Under the pieces are notes generated by a model that saw only the letters and a program-made list of their open reading frames with translations, did not search any database and was not told the origin of the DNA. DNA of 64,000 nt from Cryobacterium zongtaii (lineage in GTDB: Bacteria > Actinomycetota > Actinomycetes > Actinomycetales > Microbacteriaceae): the NCBI RefSeq assembly GCF_002909375.1, contig NZ_PPXD01000007.1, positions 124,001 to 188,000 of the forward strand. Reading direction: 5' to 3'. This document shows positions 41,395 to 51,270 of this stretch, piece by piece. Positions within the stretch are counted from its first letter, which is position 1, and every line of letters begins with the position of its first letter. The position numbers and the translations under genes are program-made.

Positions 41395-43488
41395 GTGGCA
41401 GCATTGCAGTGGGATTCCATCGACAACAGGGCAGTTGACACCGCCCGCATCCTCGCGGCCGACGCCGTGGAAAAGGTCGGGAACGGCCACCCGGGTACCG
41501 CCATGAGCCTTGCCCCGGCCGCGTACCTGCTGTTCCAGAAGGTCATGCGTCGCGATCCCGCTGACAACGAGTGGATCGGCCGCGACCGGTTCGTCCTCTC
41601 GGTCGGCCACAGCTCACTCACCCAGTACGTGCAGTTGTACCTCGGCGGCTATGGCCTCGAGCTCGACGACCTCAAGGCCCTGCGCACCTGGGGCTCCAAG
41701 ACCCCCGGCCACCCCGAGTACGGCCACACCGACGGCGTCGAGATCACCACGGGTCCGCTCGGCCAGGGGCTCGCCTCCGCCGTGGGCTTCGCCTACGCCT
41801 CGCGTTTTGAACGCGGCCTGTTCGACCCCGAGGCCGCGGCCGGCACCAGCCCGTTCGACCAGTTCGTCTATGTCATCGCCGGCGACGGCGACCTGCAGGA
41901 GGGCATCACCGCCGAAGCGTCCTCGCTCGCCGGTCACCAGCAGCTCGGCAACCTCATCGCGATCTACGACTCCAACCAGATCTCGATCGAGGACGACACC
42001 AACATCGCCTTCACCGAGGATGTCGCGGCCCGCTACGACGCCTACCACTGGCACGTGCAGACGGTGGACTGGAAGAAGACCGGCGAATACGTCGAAGACG
42101 TCGCCGCTCTCAACGACGCCATCGAGGCGGCCAAGGCCGTCACCGACAAGCCGTCGCTGATCATCCTCAAGACCATCATCGGCTGGCCGAGCCCGAAGAA
42201 GCAGAACACCGGCAAGATCCACGGCTCCGCCCTCGGCGCCGAGGAACTCGCCGGCGTGAAGGAAATCCTCGGCTTCGACCCCGAGAAGACCTTCGAGGTG
42301 TCCGACGAGGTCATCGCACACACCCGCAAGGCCCTCGACCGTGGTGCAGAGCAGCACGCCGAGTGGACCGTGCGCTTCGACGCGTGGGCCGCAGCGAACC
42401 CGGAGCGCAAGATCCTGCTCGACCGCATCCTCTCCGGCGACCTGCCCGACGGTGTCGAGGCGGCCCTGCCCGTCTTCGAGGCCGGCACCGAGGTCTCCAC
42501 CCGCGCGTCGTCCGGCAAGGTGCTCAACGCACTCGGCCCGGTCATCCCCGAGCTGTGGGGCGGCTCCGCCGACCTCGCCGAGTCGAACAACACCACCATC
42601 AGCAACTCCGCCTCGTTCATTCCGAGCGAGCACTCCACGGGTGAGTGGACGGGCAACCCGTACGGCCGCGTCCTGCACTTCGGCATCCGTGAGCACGCGA
42701 TGGCCGCGATCCTCAACGGCATCGTGCTGCACGGAAACACCCGCCCGTTCGGTGGCACGTTCCTGATCTTCAGCGACTACATGCGCCCCGCCGTGCGTCT
42801 GGCCGCACTCATGAAGGCGCCGTCGATCTTCGTCTGGACCCACGACTCCGTCGCCCTCGGCGAGGACGGCCCCACCCACCAGCCGATTGAACAGCTCGCG
42901 TCACTTCGCGCCATCCCCGGACTCGACGTGGTGCGCCCCGGCGACGCCAACGAGGTGTCCTGGGCCTGGAAGACGATCCTCGAGCGTCGCAACGGCCCGG
43001 CCGGCATCGTCCTGACCCGCCAGAACATCCCGGTCTTCGAGCGCGGAGACGGTGACGCAACCGGCGACACCTTCGCCTCGGCCAAGAACGTCGCCAAGGG
43101 CGCTTACGTGCTCGCCGAAGCCCCGAACGGCACCCCCGATGTCATCCTGATCGCCACCGGTTCCGAGGTACAGCTCGCCGTCGCTGCCCGCGAAGCGTTG
43201 AAGGCTGACGGCATCAACGCACGGGTCGTCTCGGTACCGAGCCTGGAATGGTTCGAGGAGCAGTCCGCCGAATACCGCGAATCCGTTCTGCCCAAGGCGA
43301 TCACCGCCCGGGTTTCGGTTGAGGCCGGAATCGCGTTGACCTGGCACAAGTACGTCGGTGACCGCGGCCGCAGCGTCTCGATCGAGCACTTCGGTGCCTC
43401 GGCCGACTACAAGACCCTGTTCCGCGAATTCGGCATCACCACCGAAGCCGTCGTCGCCGCCGCCAAAGAATCCCTCGCCGCGCTCTGA
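41395..43488 (+). CDS. tkt: Transketolase
   Basis: A 697-residue thiamine diphosphate enzyme of the non-oxidative pentose phosphate pathway. GNGHPGTAMSLAP near residue 28 and the ThDP motif GDGDLQEG...IYDSNQISIE are clear; HDSVALGEDGPTHQPIEQ is the central signature. GTG at 41395 (VAALQWDSIDN) gives the normal family start; the frame is open 34 codons further without similarity. First gene of tkt-tal-pgi-zwf-opcA-pgl. Confidence 0.96.
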   Translation: MAALQWDSIDNRAVDTARILAADAVEKVGNGHPGTAMSLAPAAYLLFQKVMRRDPADNEWIGRDRFVLSVGHSSLTQYVQLYLGGYGLELDDLKALRTWGSKTPGHPEYGHTDGVEITTGPLGQGLASAVGFAYASRFERGLFDPEAAAGTSPFDQFVYVIAGDGDLQEGITAEASSLAGHQQLGNLIAIYDSNQISIEDDTNIAFTEDVAARYDAYHWHVQTVDWKKTGEYVEDVAALNDAIEAAKAVTDKPSLIILKTIIGWPSPKKQNTGKIHGSALGAEELAGVKEILGFDPEKTFEVSDEVIAHTRKALDRGAEQHAEWTVRFDAWAAANPERKILLDRILSGDLPDGVEAALPVFEAGTEVSTRASSGKVLNALGPVIPELWGGSADLAESNNTTISNSASFIPSEHSTGEWTGNPYGRVLHFGIREHAMAAILNGIVLHGNTRPFGGTFLIFSDYMRPAVRLAALMKAPSIFVWTHDSVALGEDGPTHQPIEQLASLRAIPGLDVVRPGDANEVSWAWKTILERRNGPAGIVLTRQNIPVFERGDGDATGDTFASAKNVAKGAYVLAEAPNGTPDVILIATGSEVQLAVAAREALKADGINARVVSVPSLEWFEEQSAEYRESVLPKAITARVSVEAGIALTWHKYVGDRGRSVSIEHFGASADYKTLFREFGITTEAVVAAAKESLAAL

Positions 43489-43531
43489 GCGCGACACCCA
43501 TTAGCGCAGCATTCAAGGAGATTTGATTTTC

Positions 43532-44644
43532 ATGACTGAAACCACCCCCACCGCCGCACTCTCGGCCGCCGGCGTCAGCATCTGGCTGGACGACCTGTCC
43601 CGCCAGCGCATCCAGTCCGGCGGACTGAAGACGCTCATCGCCGAAAAGAACGTCGTCGGCGTCACCACCAACCCGACGATCTTCGCCGGCGCGCTGAGCA
43701 AGGGCGAGGCGTACGCCTCCCAGGTGGCCACGCTGGCCGCCGCCGGCACCACCGTCACCGACGCCGTGTTCGAGATCACCACGGATGACGTCGCCGCAGC
43801 CTGCGACATCTTCCGCCCGATCTACGACGCCACCAAGGGCTTCGACGGCCGCGTCTCGATCGAGGTCGAGCCCGGCTTCGCCCACGACGCCGAGAAGACC
43901 CTCGCCCAGGCTCAGCAGCTCTGGAACAAGGTCAACCGTCCGAACGCGATGATCAAGATCCCCGCGACCATCGAGGGCCTCGAGGCGATCACCGAGACCA
44001 TTGCCCTGGGCATCAGCGTCAACGTCACCCTGATCTTCAGCCTCGAGCGGTACCGCGCTGTCATCAACGCGTACCTCAGCGGCCTGGAGAAGGCCAAGGC
44101 TGCCGGCATCGACCTGTCGACGATCCACTCCGTGGCGTCCTTCTTCGTGTCGCGTGTCGACACCGAGATCGACAAGCGCCTCGCGGCCGTCGGCACCGAT
44201 GAGGCCCTCGCCCTGCAGAGCAAGGCCGGCGTCGCCAACGCCCAGCTGGCCTACCAGGTCTTCGAGCAGTCCTTCACGACCGAGCGTGCCTCCGGGCTCC
44301 TCGCGGCCGGCGCCAACAAGCAGCGTCCGCTCTGGGCATCCACCGGCGTCAAGTCGGCCGACCTGCCCGACACCCTCTACGTGACCGAACTGGTCGCCCC
44401 CGAGGTCGTCAACACCATGCCGGAGAAGACCCTCGAGGCCACCTTCGACCACGGTGTCATCGTCGAAGGCGCCGTCACCGGCGCCTACGAGGCAGCCAAC
44501 GCCGTCCTGGACGCCATCGCCGCGCAGGGTGTCTCCTACGACGACGTAACCCGCGTCCTCGAAGAGGAAGGCGTCTCGAAGTTCATCATCTCCTGGAACG
44601 AACTGCTGGACACCGTCACTGCAGCACTCGAGGCCGCCAAGTGA
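43532..44644 (+). CDS. tal: Transaldolase
   Basis: A 370-residue actinobacterial-type transaldolase. The Schiff-base lysine is K142 in [21 protein letters not shown] is the N-terminal signature. ATG at 43532 after AAGGAG. Ends by GTGA overlap with pgi. Confidence 0.96.
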   Translation: MTETTPTAALSAAGVSIWLDDLSRQRIQSGGLKTLIAEKNVVGVTTNPTIFAGALSKGEAYASQVATLAAAGTTVTDAVFEITTDDVAAACDIFRPIYDATKGFDGRVSIEVEPGFAHDAEKTLAQAQQLWNKVNRPNAMIKIPATIEGLEAITETIALGISVNVTLIFSLERYRAVINAYLSGLEKAKAAGIDLSTIHSVASFFVSRVDTEIDKRLAAVGTDEALALQSKAGVANAQLAYQVFEQSFTTERASGLLAAGANKQRPLWASTGVKSADLPDTLYVTELVAPEVVNTMPEKTLEATFDHGVIVEGAVTGAYEAANAVLDAIAAQGVSYDDVTRVLEEEGVSKFIISWNELLDTVTAALEAAK

Positions 44645-46248
44645 GCTTCCACATCTCGGTGAGCGGCGCGGCCGCGGAGGCCGTGCGCACCGTGGTGCCG
44701 ACCCTCGTGGCCGACCTCGTCGCCTCCGGCATCACGTCACTGGACCCCGCCCTGTGGGGTCCGGAGGCCGAAGAAGAAGCCGGCAAGCGGCTCGGTTGGA
44801 CCGAGTCCGTCGTGACCTCGCGTCCCCTCGTCGCCGAGGTCCTCGCCCTGCGCGAGGAACTGCACGCCAAGGGTGTCAGCCACATCGCGCTGGCCGGCAT
44901 GGGCGGTTCGTCGCTCGCACCAGAGGTCATCACGCTCACCACCGGCGTGGACCTGACCGTGCTCGACGCCACCGACCCCGGCCAGGTGCTCGCGGCCCTC
45001 AACGACCGACTGGAGTCGACCGCCCTCGTGGTGTCATCCAAGTCGGGCGGGACCGTCGAGACCGACAGCCAGCGCCGTGTCTTCGAACGCGCATTCCGGG
45101 ACCTCGGTATCGACCCCGTTGACCGCATCATCGTGGTCACCGATCCCGGCTCGCCTCTCGAGGCGTCCGCGACCGAGGCCGGCTACCGCGTTTTCAACGC
45201 CGACCCGACGGTCGGCGGTCGTTTCTCGGCGCTGACCGCGTTCGGCCTGGTGCCGTCCGGTCTGGCCGGCGTCGACATCGGACAGCTGCTCGACGAGGCC
45301 GAAGCGGTCTCGTTGGCGCTGGCGGTCGACTCCGTGGACAACCCCGGGCTGATCCTCGGTGCGGCCATCGCCTCGACCAGTCCCCGCCGGGACAAGCTGG
45401 CCATCGTTGCCGACGGCACCCACATCGTGGGTTTCGCCGACTGGGCCGAACAGCTCATCGCCGAGTCGACCGGCAAGATCGGTACCGGCATCCTGCCCGT
45501 CGTGCTCGATCTTGACGCACCGGAGCTCACCGCGGCGCTGCCCGACGTGCAGATCGTGCGCGTTGTGGCGGATGCCGGTGACGAGGTCTTCGTCGACCAC
45601 GACGGTGCAGACGAGATCCGCGTCAGCGGAACCCTCGGCGCGCAGTTCCTGGTCTGGGAATACGCAACGGTCATCGCCGGCCGGTTGCTCGGGATCAACC
45701 CGTTCGACCAGCCGGACGTCGAATCCGCCAAGATTGCGACCCGGGGCCTCCTGGACTCGCGTCCGGAGCCCGAACCCGCGGCGTTCATCTCCGACGGCAT
45801 CGAGGTTCGCGGCACGCCCCACGTGATCGGTGCCGCGAGCGACTTGGCCAGCGCCATCGACGCGCTGCTCGAGGAACTCGGCCCCGACGGGTACGTCGCC
45901 GTGCAGGCCTACGTGGACCGTCTGGCGCTCCCCCAGCTCGCCGAGCTGCGTGGTCTGCTCGCTACGCTGTCCAAGCGCCCGGTCACGTTCGGCTGGGGAC
46001 CCCGGTTCCTGCACTCCACCGGTCAGTTCCACAAGGGTGGCACCCCCACCGGTGTGTTCCTGCAGATCCTCAGCACGCCCGCTGAGGACCTCGACATCCC
46101 TGACCGTCCGTTCACGTTCGGTGAGCTCATCCAGGCTCAGGCCGGTGGCGACGCCAGCGTCCTCGCCGACAAGGGCCGCCCCGTGCTCACCCTGACGTTG
46201 ACCGACCCGGCCGCGAACATCAGCACGCTGTTCAACGCGCTCCGCTAA
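44641..46248 (+). CDS. pgi: Glucose-6-phosphate isomerase
   Basis: A 535-residue isomerase of the actinobacterial type. The sugar-phosphate binding SIS region is visible in [11 protein letters not shown] and [26 protein letters not shown] and [16 protein letters not shown] are further family motifs. It links glycolysis to the oxidative pentose phosphate branch. GTG start overlaps the tal stop. Confidence 0.93.
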   Translation: MSFHISVSGAAAEAVRTVVPTLVADLVASGITSLDPALWGPEAEEEAGKRLGWTESVVTSRPLVAEVLALREELHAKGVSHIALAGMGGSSLAPEVITLTTGVDLTVLDATDPGQVLAALNDRLESTALVVSSKSGGTVETDSQRRVFERAFRDLGIDPVDRIIVVTDPGSPLEASATEAGYRVFNADPTVGGRFSALTAFGLVPSGLAGVDIGQLLDEAEAVSLALAVDSVDNPGLILGAAIASTSPRRDKLAIVADGTHIVGFADWAEQLIAESTGKIGTGILPVVLDLDAPELTAALPDVQIVRVVADAGDEVFVDHDGADEIRVSGTLGAQFLVWEYATVIAGRLLGINPFDQPDVESAKIATRGLLDSRPEPEPAAFISDGIEVRGTPHVIGAASDLASAIDALLEELGPDGYVAVQAYVDRLALPQLAELRGLLATLSKRPVTFGWGPRFLHSTGQFHKGGTPTGVFLQILSTPAEDLDIPDRPFTFGELIQAQAGGDASVLADKGRPVLTLTLTDPAANISTLFNALR

Positions 46249-46292
46249 GTCACGTCTTCGCGCCGTACCGCATAAATCCTCGAAGGAGCTGC

Positions 46293-47834
46293 ATGTCCCC
46301 GGTGGAAATCACCCCGGAGTTCAATCCGTTGCGTTCGCCCTCCGACTATCGCCTGAACCGGATCGCGGGGCCCTCCAGCCTCGTCATCTTCGGCGTTACC
46401 GGAGACCTGTCGCGGAAGAAACTCATGCCCGCCGTCTATGACCTGGCCAACCGGGGGCTTTTGCCGCCGGGGTTCGCCCTCGTCGGGTTCGCCCGCCGGG
46501 ATTGGGACAACCAGGACTTCATGCAGGTGGTGCACGACTCTGTCAAGGAGTACGCACGCACCGAGTTCCACGAGGATGTCTGGGCCCAGTTGGCCGAGGG
46601 CATCCGCTTCGTGCCTGGCACCTTCGACGACGACGCCGCGTTCGAGCTCCTCAAGGAAACCATTGAGGAGCTCGACCGCGAGCGGGGAACCATGGGCAAC
46701 CATGCGTTCTACCTGTCGATCCCCCCGAAGGCGTTCCCCCAGGTGACCGAGCAGCTGCGCAGGTCCGGCCTGGCGGAGCAGAAGAACGGTCAATGGCGAC
46801 GTGTCGTCATCGAGAAGCCGTTCGGTAGCGACCTCAAAACGGCTCGCGAGCTCAACGACGTCGTCGAGTCGGTCTTCCCGGCCGATTCGGTGTTCCGCAT
46901 CGACCACTACCTGGGCAAGGAGACGGTGCAGAACATTCTGGCGCTGCGCTTCGCGAACCAGTTGTACGAACCGATCTGGAACGCCAACTACGTCGACCAC
47001 GTGCAGATCACCATGGCCGAAGACATCGGCGTCGGCGGACGTGCCGGCTACTACGACGGAATCGGCGCCGCCCGCGACGTCATCCAGAACCACCTGCTGC
47101 AGCTGTTGGCGCTCACCGCGATGGAGGAGCCCATCTCCTTCGACGCCGCCGACCTGCGCACCGAGAAAGAAAAAGTCCTCGCCTCCGTGCGCCTGCCGGA
47201 AGACCTGGCAACGGGGACCGCCCGTGGCCAGTACGCCGGCGGCTGGCAGGGTGGCGAGAAGATCCTCGGGTTCCTCGAGGAAGACGGCATGAACCCCGAG
47301 TCGCTGACCGAAACCTACGCCGCTCTGCGCCTCGAGATCGACACCCGGCGTTGGTCGGGTGTGCCGTTTTATCTCCGCGCCGGCAAGCGCCTCGGCCGCC
47401 GGGTCACCGAGATCGCCGTTGTCTTCAAGCGGGCACCGCAGTACCTCTTCGAGAAGAGCCAGACGGCCGCACTGGGCGAGAACGCCCTGGTCATCAGGGT
47501 CCAGCCCGATGAGGGCGTCACGATCCGGTTCGGCTCTAAGGTTCCCGGTGTCGGCATGCAAGTGCGCGACGTGACTATGGACTTCGGCTACGGTCACGCG
47601 TTCACCGAAGCCAGCCCCGAGGCTTACGAACGTCTGATCCTGGACGTGTTGCTGGGCGACCCGCCGCTCTTCCCCCGCCACGAGGAAGTCGAGTTGTCCT
47701 GGAAGATTCTCGACCCGATCGAAGAATTCTGGACCACCCAGGGCCAGCCGGAACAATACCGACCCGGAACCTGGGGGCCCGCATCAGCCGACGAACTGCT
47801 GTCACGAGACGGCCGGAACTGGAGACGCCCATGA
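46293..47834 (+). CDS. zwf: Glucose-6-phosphate dehydrogenase
   Basis: A 513-residue NADP-linked dehydrogenase. Coenzyme motif GVTGDLSRKKLMPA near residue 34, catalytic site RIDHYLGKETVQN, and FYLRAGKRL are visible. ATG at 46293 after GAAGGAG. Stop overlaps opcA by ATGA. Confidence 0.97.
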   Translation: MSPVEITPEFNPLRSPSDYRLNRIAGPSSLVIFGVTGDLSRKKLMPAVYDLANRGLLPPGFALVGFARRDWDNQDFMQVVHDSVKEYARTEFHEDVWAQLAEGIRFVPGTFDDDAAFELLKETIEELDRERGTMGNHAFYLSIPPKAFPQVTEQLRRSGLAEQKNGQWRRVVIEKPFGSDLKTARELNDVVESVFPADSVFRIDHYLGKETVQNILALRFANQLYEPIWNANYVDHVQITMAEDIGVGGRAGYYDGIGAARDVIQNHLLQLLALTAMEEPISFDAADLRTEKEKVLASVRLPEDLATGTARGQYAGGWQGGEKILGFLEEDGMNPESLTETYAALRLEIDTRRWSGVPFYLRAGKRLGRRVTEIAVVFKRAPQYLFEKSQTAALGENALVIRVQPDEGVTIRFGSKVPGVGMQVRDVTMDFGYGHAFTEASPEAYERLILDVLLGDPPLFPRHEEVELSWKILDPIEEFWTTQGQPEQYRPGTWGPASADELLSRDGRNWRRP

Positions 47835-48790
47835 TCGTCGATCTGCCGGACACCACCACGGCCAAGATCTCCAAGGCCCTGGTGCGCATCAGGGAAGAGG
47901 GCGGCGCTGTCGCCCTCGGCCGGGTGCTCACCCTCATCATCGCGGCCGAGCTCGGCCACGAGGAAGATGCCATCGAGGCCGCGAACGATGCGTCTCGTGA
48001 GCACCCGATGCGGGTCATCGTGCTCTCCACCCAGGCAGAGGGCACCGCAGCGCACGAACCCAGGGTGGACGCTGAGATCCGGGTCGGCGGAGACGCCGGC
48101 GCGAGCGAGGTCATCGTGCTGCGCGCCTACGGTGACGCCGCCAGCGACCCGGAGAGCCTCGTCACCGGACTCCTGCTGCCCGACGCCCCCGTCGTGGCCT
48201 GGTGGCCCGGCGAGGCCCCTGCGGTGCCCGCCGAGTCGCCGTTGGGACGCATCGCCTACCGGCGAATCACCGACGCGTCCGCTCAGCCCGACCCGCAGGC
48301 CGCTCTCACGCGCATCTGTTCCACCTACCGGCCGGGTGACACCGACTTCGCCTGGACGCGGTTGACCCTGTGGCGTGCTCAGCTCGCCGCGGTGTTGGAC
48401 CAGCCGCCGTACGAGTCCATCACCGCCGTGTCCGTCAGCGGTGCGCTGGACTCCCCCTCCACCACCCTGCTCGCGGCCTGGTTGCAGCTGCAGCTGCAGG
48501 TGCCGGTCGACTACGAACTCACGTCGGGCCAGCACGCGAACGGCATCCACGGCGTGCACCTCACCCGGGCGTCCGGGGTGATCTCGCTCGAGCGCGAGGT
48601 CCCCGGCATCGCCACCCTCACGCAGTCCGGCCAGCCCGTGCAGGACCTGACCCTCAAGCGCCGCAGCCTGCGCGACTGCCTGAGCGACGAGCTGCGCCGC
48701 CTCGACCCCGACGAACTGTACGGCGAGGTCATCACCCGCGGCCTGCCCCAACTGGCGGGTCCCACCACATCGACCGGAGACCACTCATGA
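47831..48790 (+). CDS. opcA: OpcA, glucose-6-phosphate dehydrogenase assembly protein
   Basis: A 319-residue actinobacterial allosteric/assembly factor needed for full Zwf activity. The N-terminal MIVDLPDTTTAKISKALVRI and the motif VAWWPGEAP are characteristic. Overlaps both zwf and pgl by ATGA, the standard order. Confidence 0.95.
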   Translation: MIVDLPDTTTAKISKALVRIREEGGAVALGRVLTLIIAAELGHEEDAIEAANDASREHPMRVIVLSTQAEGTAAHEPRVDAEIRVGGDAGASEVIVLRAYGDAASDPESLVTGLLLPDAPVVAWWPGEAPAVPAESPLGRIAYRRITDASAQPDPQAALTRICSTYRPGDTDFAWTRLTLWRAQLAAVLDQPPYESITAVSVSGALDSPSTTLLAAWLQLQLQVPVDYELTSGQHANGIHGVHLTRASGVISLEREVPGIATLTQSGQPVQDLTLKRRSLRDCLSDELRRLDPDELYGEVITRGLPQLAGPTTSTGDHS

Positions 48791-49557
48791 CACACGACAG
48801 GCGCGTGCTCGTACACGCCGACAAGTCGGCCCTGATCGACTCGGTCGCCGCCCGATTCATCACCAAGATGGCCGACATCCCGCACGAGCAGGGACACGCC
48901 CACGTGGTCCTGACCGGCGGAACCGTCGGAACCGGTGTGCTCGAAGCCATCAACGCCTCCCCCGACCGCGACAGCGTGGACTGGGCCAAGATCGACTTCT
49001 GGTGGGGCGACGAGCGCTGGGTTCCGCGCACGCACGCCGACCGCAACGAGGTACAGGCGCGTGCGGCATTGCTGGACCATATCGACATCCCCGCAGCGAA
49101 CGTGCACTCGTTCCCGGCGTCGGATGAGGGCCTGGACCTGGATGCCGCCGCCGATCGTTACGCGGCCGAGCTCAAGACCAAGGCGGCACCGGATTCTTTG
49201 GTGCCCCAGTTCGACGTCACCTTCCTCGGGGTCGGGCCTGACGGCCACATCGCGTCGCTTTTCCCGCACATGCAGGGTATCCGGGAGAACGACCTCACGG
49301 TCATCGCGGTGCTGAACTCCCCCAAGCCCCCTTCGGAGCGGCTCAGCCTCACCCGATGGGTGATCAACTCGTCCGAGCGCATCTGGCTCGTTGTGTCCGG
49401 CACCGACAAGGCGTCGGCGCTCGGCCTGGCGCTGGCCGGCGCGAGTCGTGACGAGGTGCCCGTCGCCGGCATCCGCGGTCGCCACTACACCGATTTCTTC
49501 GTCGACGGCGAGGCCGCCGCGGAGGTTCCGGAGAACCTGATCGCTCAGCCGCACTGA
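48787..49557 (+). CDS. pgl: 6-phosphogluconolactonase
   Basis: A 256-residue lactonase of the NagB/DevB fold. VLTGGTVG, WWGDERWVPRTHADRNE and LGVGPDGHIASLFP (catalytic His region) identify it. Last gene of the operon, ended by a perfect hairpin. Confidence 0.96.
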   Translation: MTHDRRVLVHADKSALIDSVAARFITKMADIPHEQGHAHVVLTGGTVGTGVLEAINASPDRDSVDWAKIDFWWGDERWVPRTHADRNEVQARAALLDHIDIPAANVHSFPASDEGLDLDAAADRYAAELKTKAAPDSLVPQFDVTFLGVGPDGHIASLFPHMQGIRENDLTVIAVLNSPKPPSERLSLTRWVINSSERIWLVVSGTDKASALGLALAGASRDEVPVAGIRGRHYTDFFVDGEAAAEVPENLIAQPH

Positions 49558-49572
49558 GCCCGTCAGACACTG

Positions 49573-49610
49573 AAAAAGCGCATCGGTTCCTCGGAACCGA
49601 TGCGCTTTTT
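49573..49610. terminator. Bidirectional terminator between pgl and rbpA
   Basis: Perfect 18-bp stem (49573-49590 with 49593-49610) and a 2-nt apparent loop, with A-run and T-run flanks inside the stem. Terminates both convergent genes. Confidence 0.95.
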
Positions 49611-49620
49611 CTTGTGTCAG

Positions 49621-49989
49621 CTAGTTGGTGGCGCTGAGCTTCCCGCGACGCACCCGAAGCTGCTGGAGAGCCTCCTCCAGGAGGGATTCCGCTTCCTCTT
49701 CGGTGCGGCGTTCCTTCACGTAGGCCAGGTGCGTCTTGTACGGTTCCAGCTTGACCACCGACGGCGGGTTCTCTTTGTCGCGACCGGCGGGGAGTCCCGA
49801 CGACGGGCAATCGATGGTGTCGGGGATCTCTTCGTCAGGCAGGTTCGCGGCGAAGTACCGAACGGTCTCGTTGCCGAGTGCGTCCCAGTAGGAGACGCGG
49901 ATGCGATCAGCGTGAAAACCACGGTCCTGCTCGCCCATGGGGCCGGCTCCGACTCGCGAGCCGCGAATTGCGCTTCCACCAGATGCCAT
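49621..49989 (-). CDS. rbpA: RNA polymerase-binding protein RbpA
   Basis: A 122-residue actinobacterial factor that stabilises sigma-RNA polymerase at promoters. GSRVGAGPMGEQDRG is the core N-terminal region, and THLAYVKERRTEEEAESLLEEAL is the sigma-interacting C-terminus. Only one Cys (DCPSSGLPAG) remains where zinc-binding homologues have CxxC, so zinc binding is unlikely. ATG at 49989 after GGAGG. Confidence 0.96.
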   Translation of the reverse strand: MASGGSAIRGSRVGAGPMGEQDRGFHADRIRVSYWDALGNETVRYFAANLPDEEIPDTIDCPSSGLPAGRDKENPPSVVKLEPYKTHLAYVKERRTEEEAESLLEEALQQLRVRRGKLSATN

Positions 49990-50111
49990 TGTGTTCCTCC
50001 GCTTTAAAAACTGTTCGGCGTGTTCGGGTTGTACTGCTGCGTTCCGGTCCCGCCGTGGGTGACCGGATACGGTTGGCGTCGCGGGTGGGGTCCCGCGACG
50101 CTACGACGTCG

Positions 50112-50363
50112 TTAGGCGCCGGTATCGAATTTGGTGATCAAGCCCAGCACGACGATGCAGGAAATCCACAGTACGGCCAGGATGATGGTGATGCGGTTGA
50201 GGTTACGTTCCGCAACGCCGGAGGCCCCGAGGTTCGAGGTGACCCCACCGCCGAACATGTCGGATAGACCCCCACCGCGCCCCTTGTGGAGCAAAATGAG
50301 CATGGTGAGCAGGAGGCTCGTGATGCCGAGCAAAACCTGCAATACAACCTGGAGAATCTCCAC
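50112..50363 (-). CDS. secG: Preprotein translocase subunit SecG
   Basis: An 83-residue two-helix membrane protein (about 3-22 and 57-77). HKGRGGGLSDMFGGG is the conserved SecG loop. GTG start after AAAGG. Follows gap-pgk-tpiA in the usual order but is separated from it by a terminator-like hairpin. Confidence 0.95.
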   Translation of the reverse strand: MEILQVVLQVLLGITSLLLTMLILLHKGRGGGLSDMFGGGVTSNLGASGVAERNLNRITIILAVLWISCIVVLGLITKFDTGA

Positions 50364-50431
50364 GCGAAACCTTTCACAAAACGATGGGCGCTAGAGCTCC
50401 ACCAAGACCACTGGCAATTATAGCCTGACGG

Positions 50432-50472
50432 CAAACAAAACCCGCCGCACCCCCCGGAGGGGGTACGACGGG
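50432..50472 (-). terminator. Terminator after tpiA
   Basis: GC-rich stem of about 14 bp with two G-U-type positions (cccgccgcaccccc against ggggtacgacggg), followed in minus orientation by TTTTGTTTG. Begins shortly after the tpiA stop. Confidence 0.8.
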
Positions 50473-50478
50473 CCCACT

Positions 50479-51270
50479 TTACAGTCCGACGTGCTTCTGG
50501 AAGCGAACGATGCTGGAGAACTCGGTGATGTCCAGGCTCGCGCCTCCCACCAGTGCTCCGTCAACGTTCGGTTCCTTCATGAAGCCGGCGATGTTGACGC
50601 CCTTGACCGAACCCCCGTAGAGGATCCGGGTCTTGTCGGCGACGTCCTGGCCGAGCACCTCGGCCAGAGTCAGCCGCAGCGCGGCAGCAACCTGTTCTGC
50701 CTGGTCAGGCGTTGCCGCCTGGCCGGAGCCGATGGCCCAAACCGGTTCGTACGCCACGACGATGTCCGCGGCGTTGTCTACTCCGGCAAGCGCAGCCTTG
50801 AGCTGTGCGACCGGAACGGCGCTGGGACCGTGCAGTTCCAGGTCTGCGGCGGTTTCGCCGACGCAGATGATGGGAACCAGGTTGTGCTTCAACGCGGCGG
50901 TCACCTTGGCGGCGACGACCTCGTCGGTCTCGTTGTGCAGGGTGCGTCGCTCAGAGTGGCCGATCAGCACGTACTGGCATTCAAGCGCGGCCAGGAAGGC
51001 GGCCGAGATCTCGCCGGTGTACGCGCCGGACTCCTGAGTGGAGACGTCCTGTCCGCCGTAGGCCAGGGGCAGCTTGTCCGCTGCGACCAGCGTCTGCACG
51101 CTGCGCAGGTCGGTGAACGGCGGGAACACGGCGACCTCGGTGGAGGTGAAGTCGTGTCCGGCGTCCTTGAGGCTCCACGCCAGCTTCTGCACGAAGGCGA
51201 TGGCCTGGAGGTGGTCCAGGTTCATCTTCCAGTTTCCTGCAATCAGGGGAACACGCGTGTTTACTGCCAT
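50479..51270 (-). CDS. tpiA: Triosephosphate isomerase
   Basis: A 263-residue TIM barrel. AGNWKMN near residue 11, catalytic His in IGHSERR, Glu in AYEPVWAIGSG, and YGGSVKG phosphate loop are clear. ATG at 51270 lies inside the 3' end of pgk (10-bp overlap). Confidence 0.97.
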   Translation of the reverse strand: MAVNTRVPLIAGNWKMNLDHLQAIAFVQKLAWSLKDAGHDFTSTEVAVFPPFTDLRSVQTLVAADKLPLAYGGQDVSTQESGAYTGEISAAFLAALECQYVLIGHSERRTLHNETDEVVAAKVTAALKHNLVPIICVGETAADLELHGPSAVPVAQLKAALAGVDNAADIVVAYEPVWAIGSGQAATPDQAEQVAAALRLTLAEVLGQDVADKTRILYGGSVKGVNIAGFMKEPNVDGALVGGASLDITEFSSIVRFQKHVGL